A stretch of DNA of 64,000 bases from Yamagishiella unicocca (Eukaryota; Chlorophyta; Chlorophyceae; Chlamydomonadales; Volvocaceae): the NCBI GenBank assembly GCA_003116995.1, contig BDSL01000017.1, positions 1 to 64,000 on the forward strand, in the 5' to 3' direction. Below are positions 47,531-64,000 of the stretch, in pieces; position 1 is the stretch's first letter, and each line of letters opens with the position of its first letter. Under the pieces are notes generated by a model, which made no database searches, had not been told where the DNA came from, and saw only the letters and a program-made list of their open reading frames with translations. A program made the translations under genes and the position numbers.

Positions 47531-48724
47531 CGCACCCATTTTGTGTGGTGCTGTGGGAACGTACGAGTACGAGAAAGACCCTGCACACACGACATGCCAT
47601 CGTTTTTGAAGGCCCCAAGCAACGTGATACGGTACGTTTGGCTCATTTCTACCAGTCACAAGTCTGGAGATGCTGCAATAAAATACGTATACCTCAGGTC
47701 TGCCAAAGCAATCACTTCGTTGTGCGGAGCAAAGACTTCGCTTCTCATGGATGGCTCTCAGCGATCGAGGTCAATACATGGCACGCACCCAAACACAACG
47801 AGAACGCCGCCTGCAGCCTGAATACTTACTGCCCGCCGACAGAGCCGACTCGGTACACCCGAACATGCCCGAATACGTTCTGCCCCACATAGCCGCTCAT
47901 AGTCGTTCATTTAGTTACGCAGTTACGGAGTGGTTGTCACGAGCCAGCGGCCATCGGTGCATCTCGCAGGCTGTCGTGAGCTCGCGACCTAAGCACAACA
48001 GCGCCCTAGCGCCTATGGGCCAGGTATCGTACACGCCTCAACTAGCAGACGGTCCAGTTGGGCACTACCGGTACTGTACACGTGACACATTGTAGTCAAG
48101 GACGGGCTTTATATACGCATACGTACAACAAAACTTTGTTTCATTTCTGGGAACGTCTGCCCTTCGGACATCCAATGACAACAAGAGCAATAATTAAGCC
48201 ATCAATAATCGCGGCCTTCCCTTGATTTGCTACCGTACACCAAATAACCTGCAATTTCTCTAGATAGTTATAATGGACGCCATGGCCGTTGCAGGCCGCA
48301 ACTGACGGCGCCCCGACATGCTTACTACGGTAACTAGGAACGCGGCGCACAGGTAAGCGATATAGAAGACGATAATATCACGCACGCCGCTCGTTATGCT
48401 TCCCAACAACCCCACCAATGCCGTTCTGATTGGGTTCCGGGCGCTTGCGGATGGGTCTCCAAAAGGAGTACCTGGCTTCCGTTGAAAATGCGAACGCGAG
48501 TCTCATTCATCGATACATCGACTACATATGTGACGGCGCGCAGAGTTGGCGCATCGCTGCAGCAATGCGCGAACTCTATACACACATTGTAACAGTTACC
48601 TCTAATACACCCAAACAAACCCGAGCACTAACTACTTTAGAATGCAAGGGCGCAGGGTATTCCTGGTACATGCTGCGTACGTCCATCACCCTCGCTAAGG
48701 GCGGCAAAGATGGCGCACTATGCT

Positions 48725-64000
<15,276 letters not shown>

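Larger units (their letters stand above)
45960..48724. other. intergenic region between genes B and C
   Basis: Upstream flank of gene B and downstream flank of gene C. Diverged dispersed-repeat copies lie at about 47095-47200 (plus) and 47489-47530 (minus). A possible orphan exon is listed separately. No clear TATA box for gene B was recognised. Confidence 0.4.

Overview
The window looks like nuclear DNA of a volvocine green alga (Volvox or a close relative). The evidence is intron-dense genes with many very short exons, secreted proteins with Ser/Pro-rich hydroxyproline-rich-glycoprotein tails, TGTAA-type poly(A) signals, and green-algal style retroelements. No bacterial or organellar features, rRNA, convincing tRNA or telomere repeat were seen. 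The species is not determined.

The main content is three head-to-tail genes on the minus strand, here called A (10548-20782), B (29891-45959) and C (48725 to beyond 64000). All encode large secreted subtilisin-like serine proteases (peptidase S8) with the same 24-exon plan: signal peptide, propeptide, Asp and His exons, oxyanion Asn, an inserted PA domain, Ser exon, KP-43-like C-terminal beta-sandwich, and a final proline-rich cell-wall-type exon. I rebuilt the exons by aligning the three copies. Intron phases agree in all three, and A reads through as 1142 aa. The layout matches the volvocine hatching / sporangial-wall proteases (Volvox VheA, Chlamydomonas sporangin/VLE), so a role in digesting extracellular matrix to release daughters is inferred.

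Left edge: positions 53-9980 hold 16 copies (15 full) of a ~643-bp satellite, ending about 570 bp beyond the stop codon of A. Between A and B (20783-29890) lie small repeats, a 40-bp palindrome beside a TATA box, a 21-bp minisatellite and a cluster of a dispersed short repeat that also occurs in introns of A.

Transposons sit in introns. Intron 7 of B holds a 5'-truncated non-LTR retrotransposon (RNase H, CCHC, restriction-like endonuclease; 14-bp target duplication). Intron 13 of C holds a nested pair: a SINE-like retroposon with a 17-bp target duplication and a ~360-bp (TAA)n tail, itself interrupted by a complete 7.5-kb Ty3/gypsy chromovirus with identical 310-bp LTRs and a 5-bp target duplication. 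The last ~80 bp of the SINE-like element match the 3' end of the non-LTR element in B, suggesting shared reverse-transcriptase recognition. The chromovirus has gag and pol in one frame separated by a UGA, and an unusual methyltransferase-like segment ahead of its protease.
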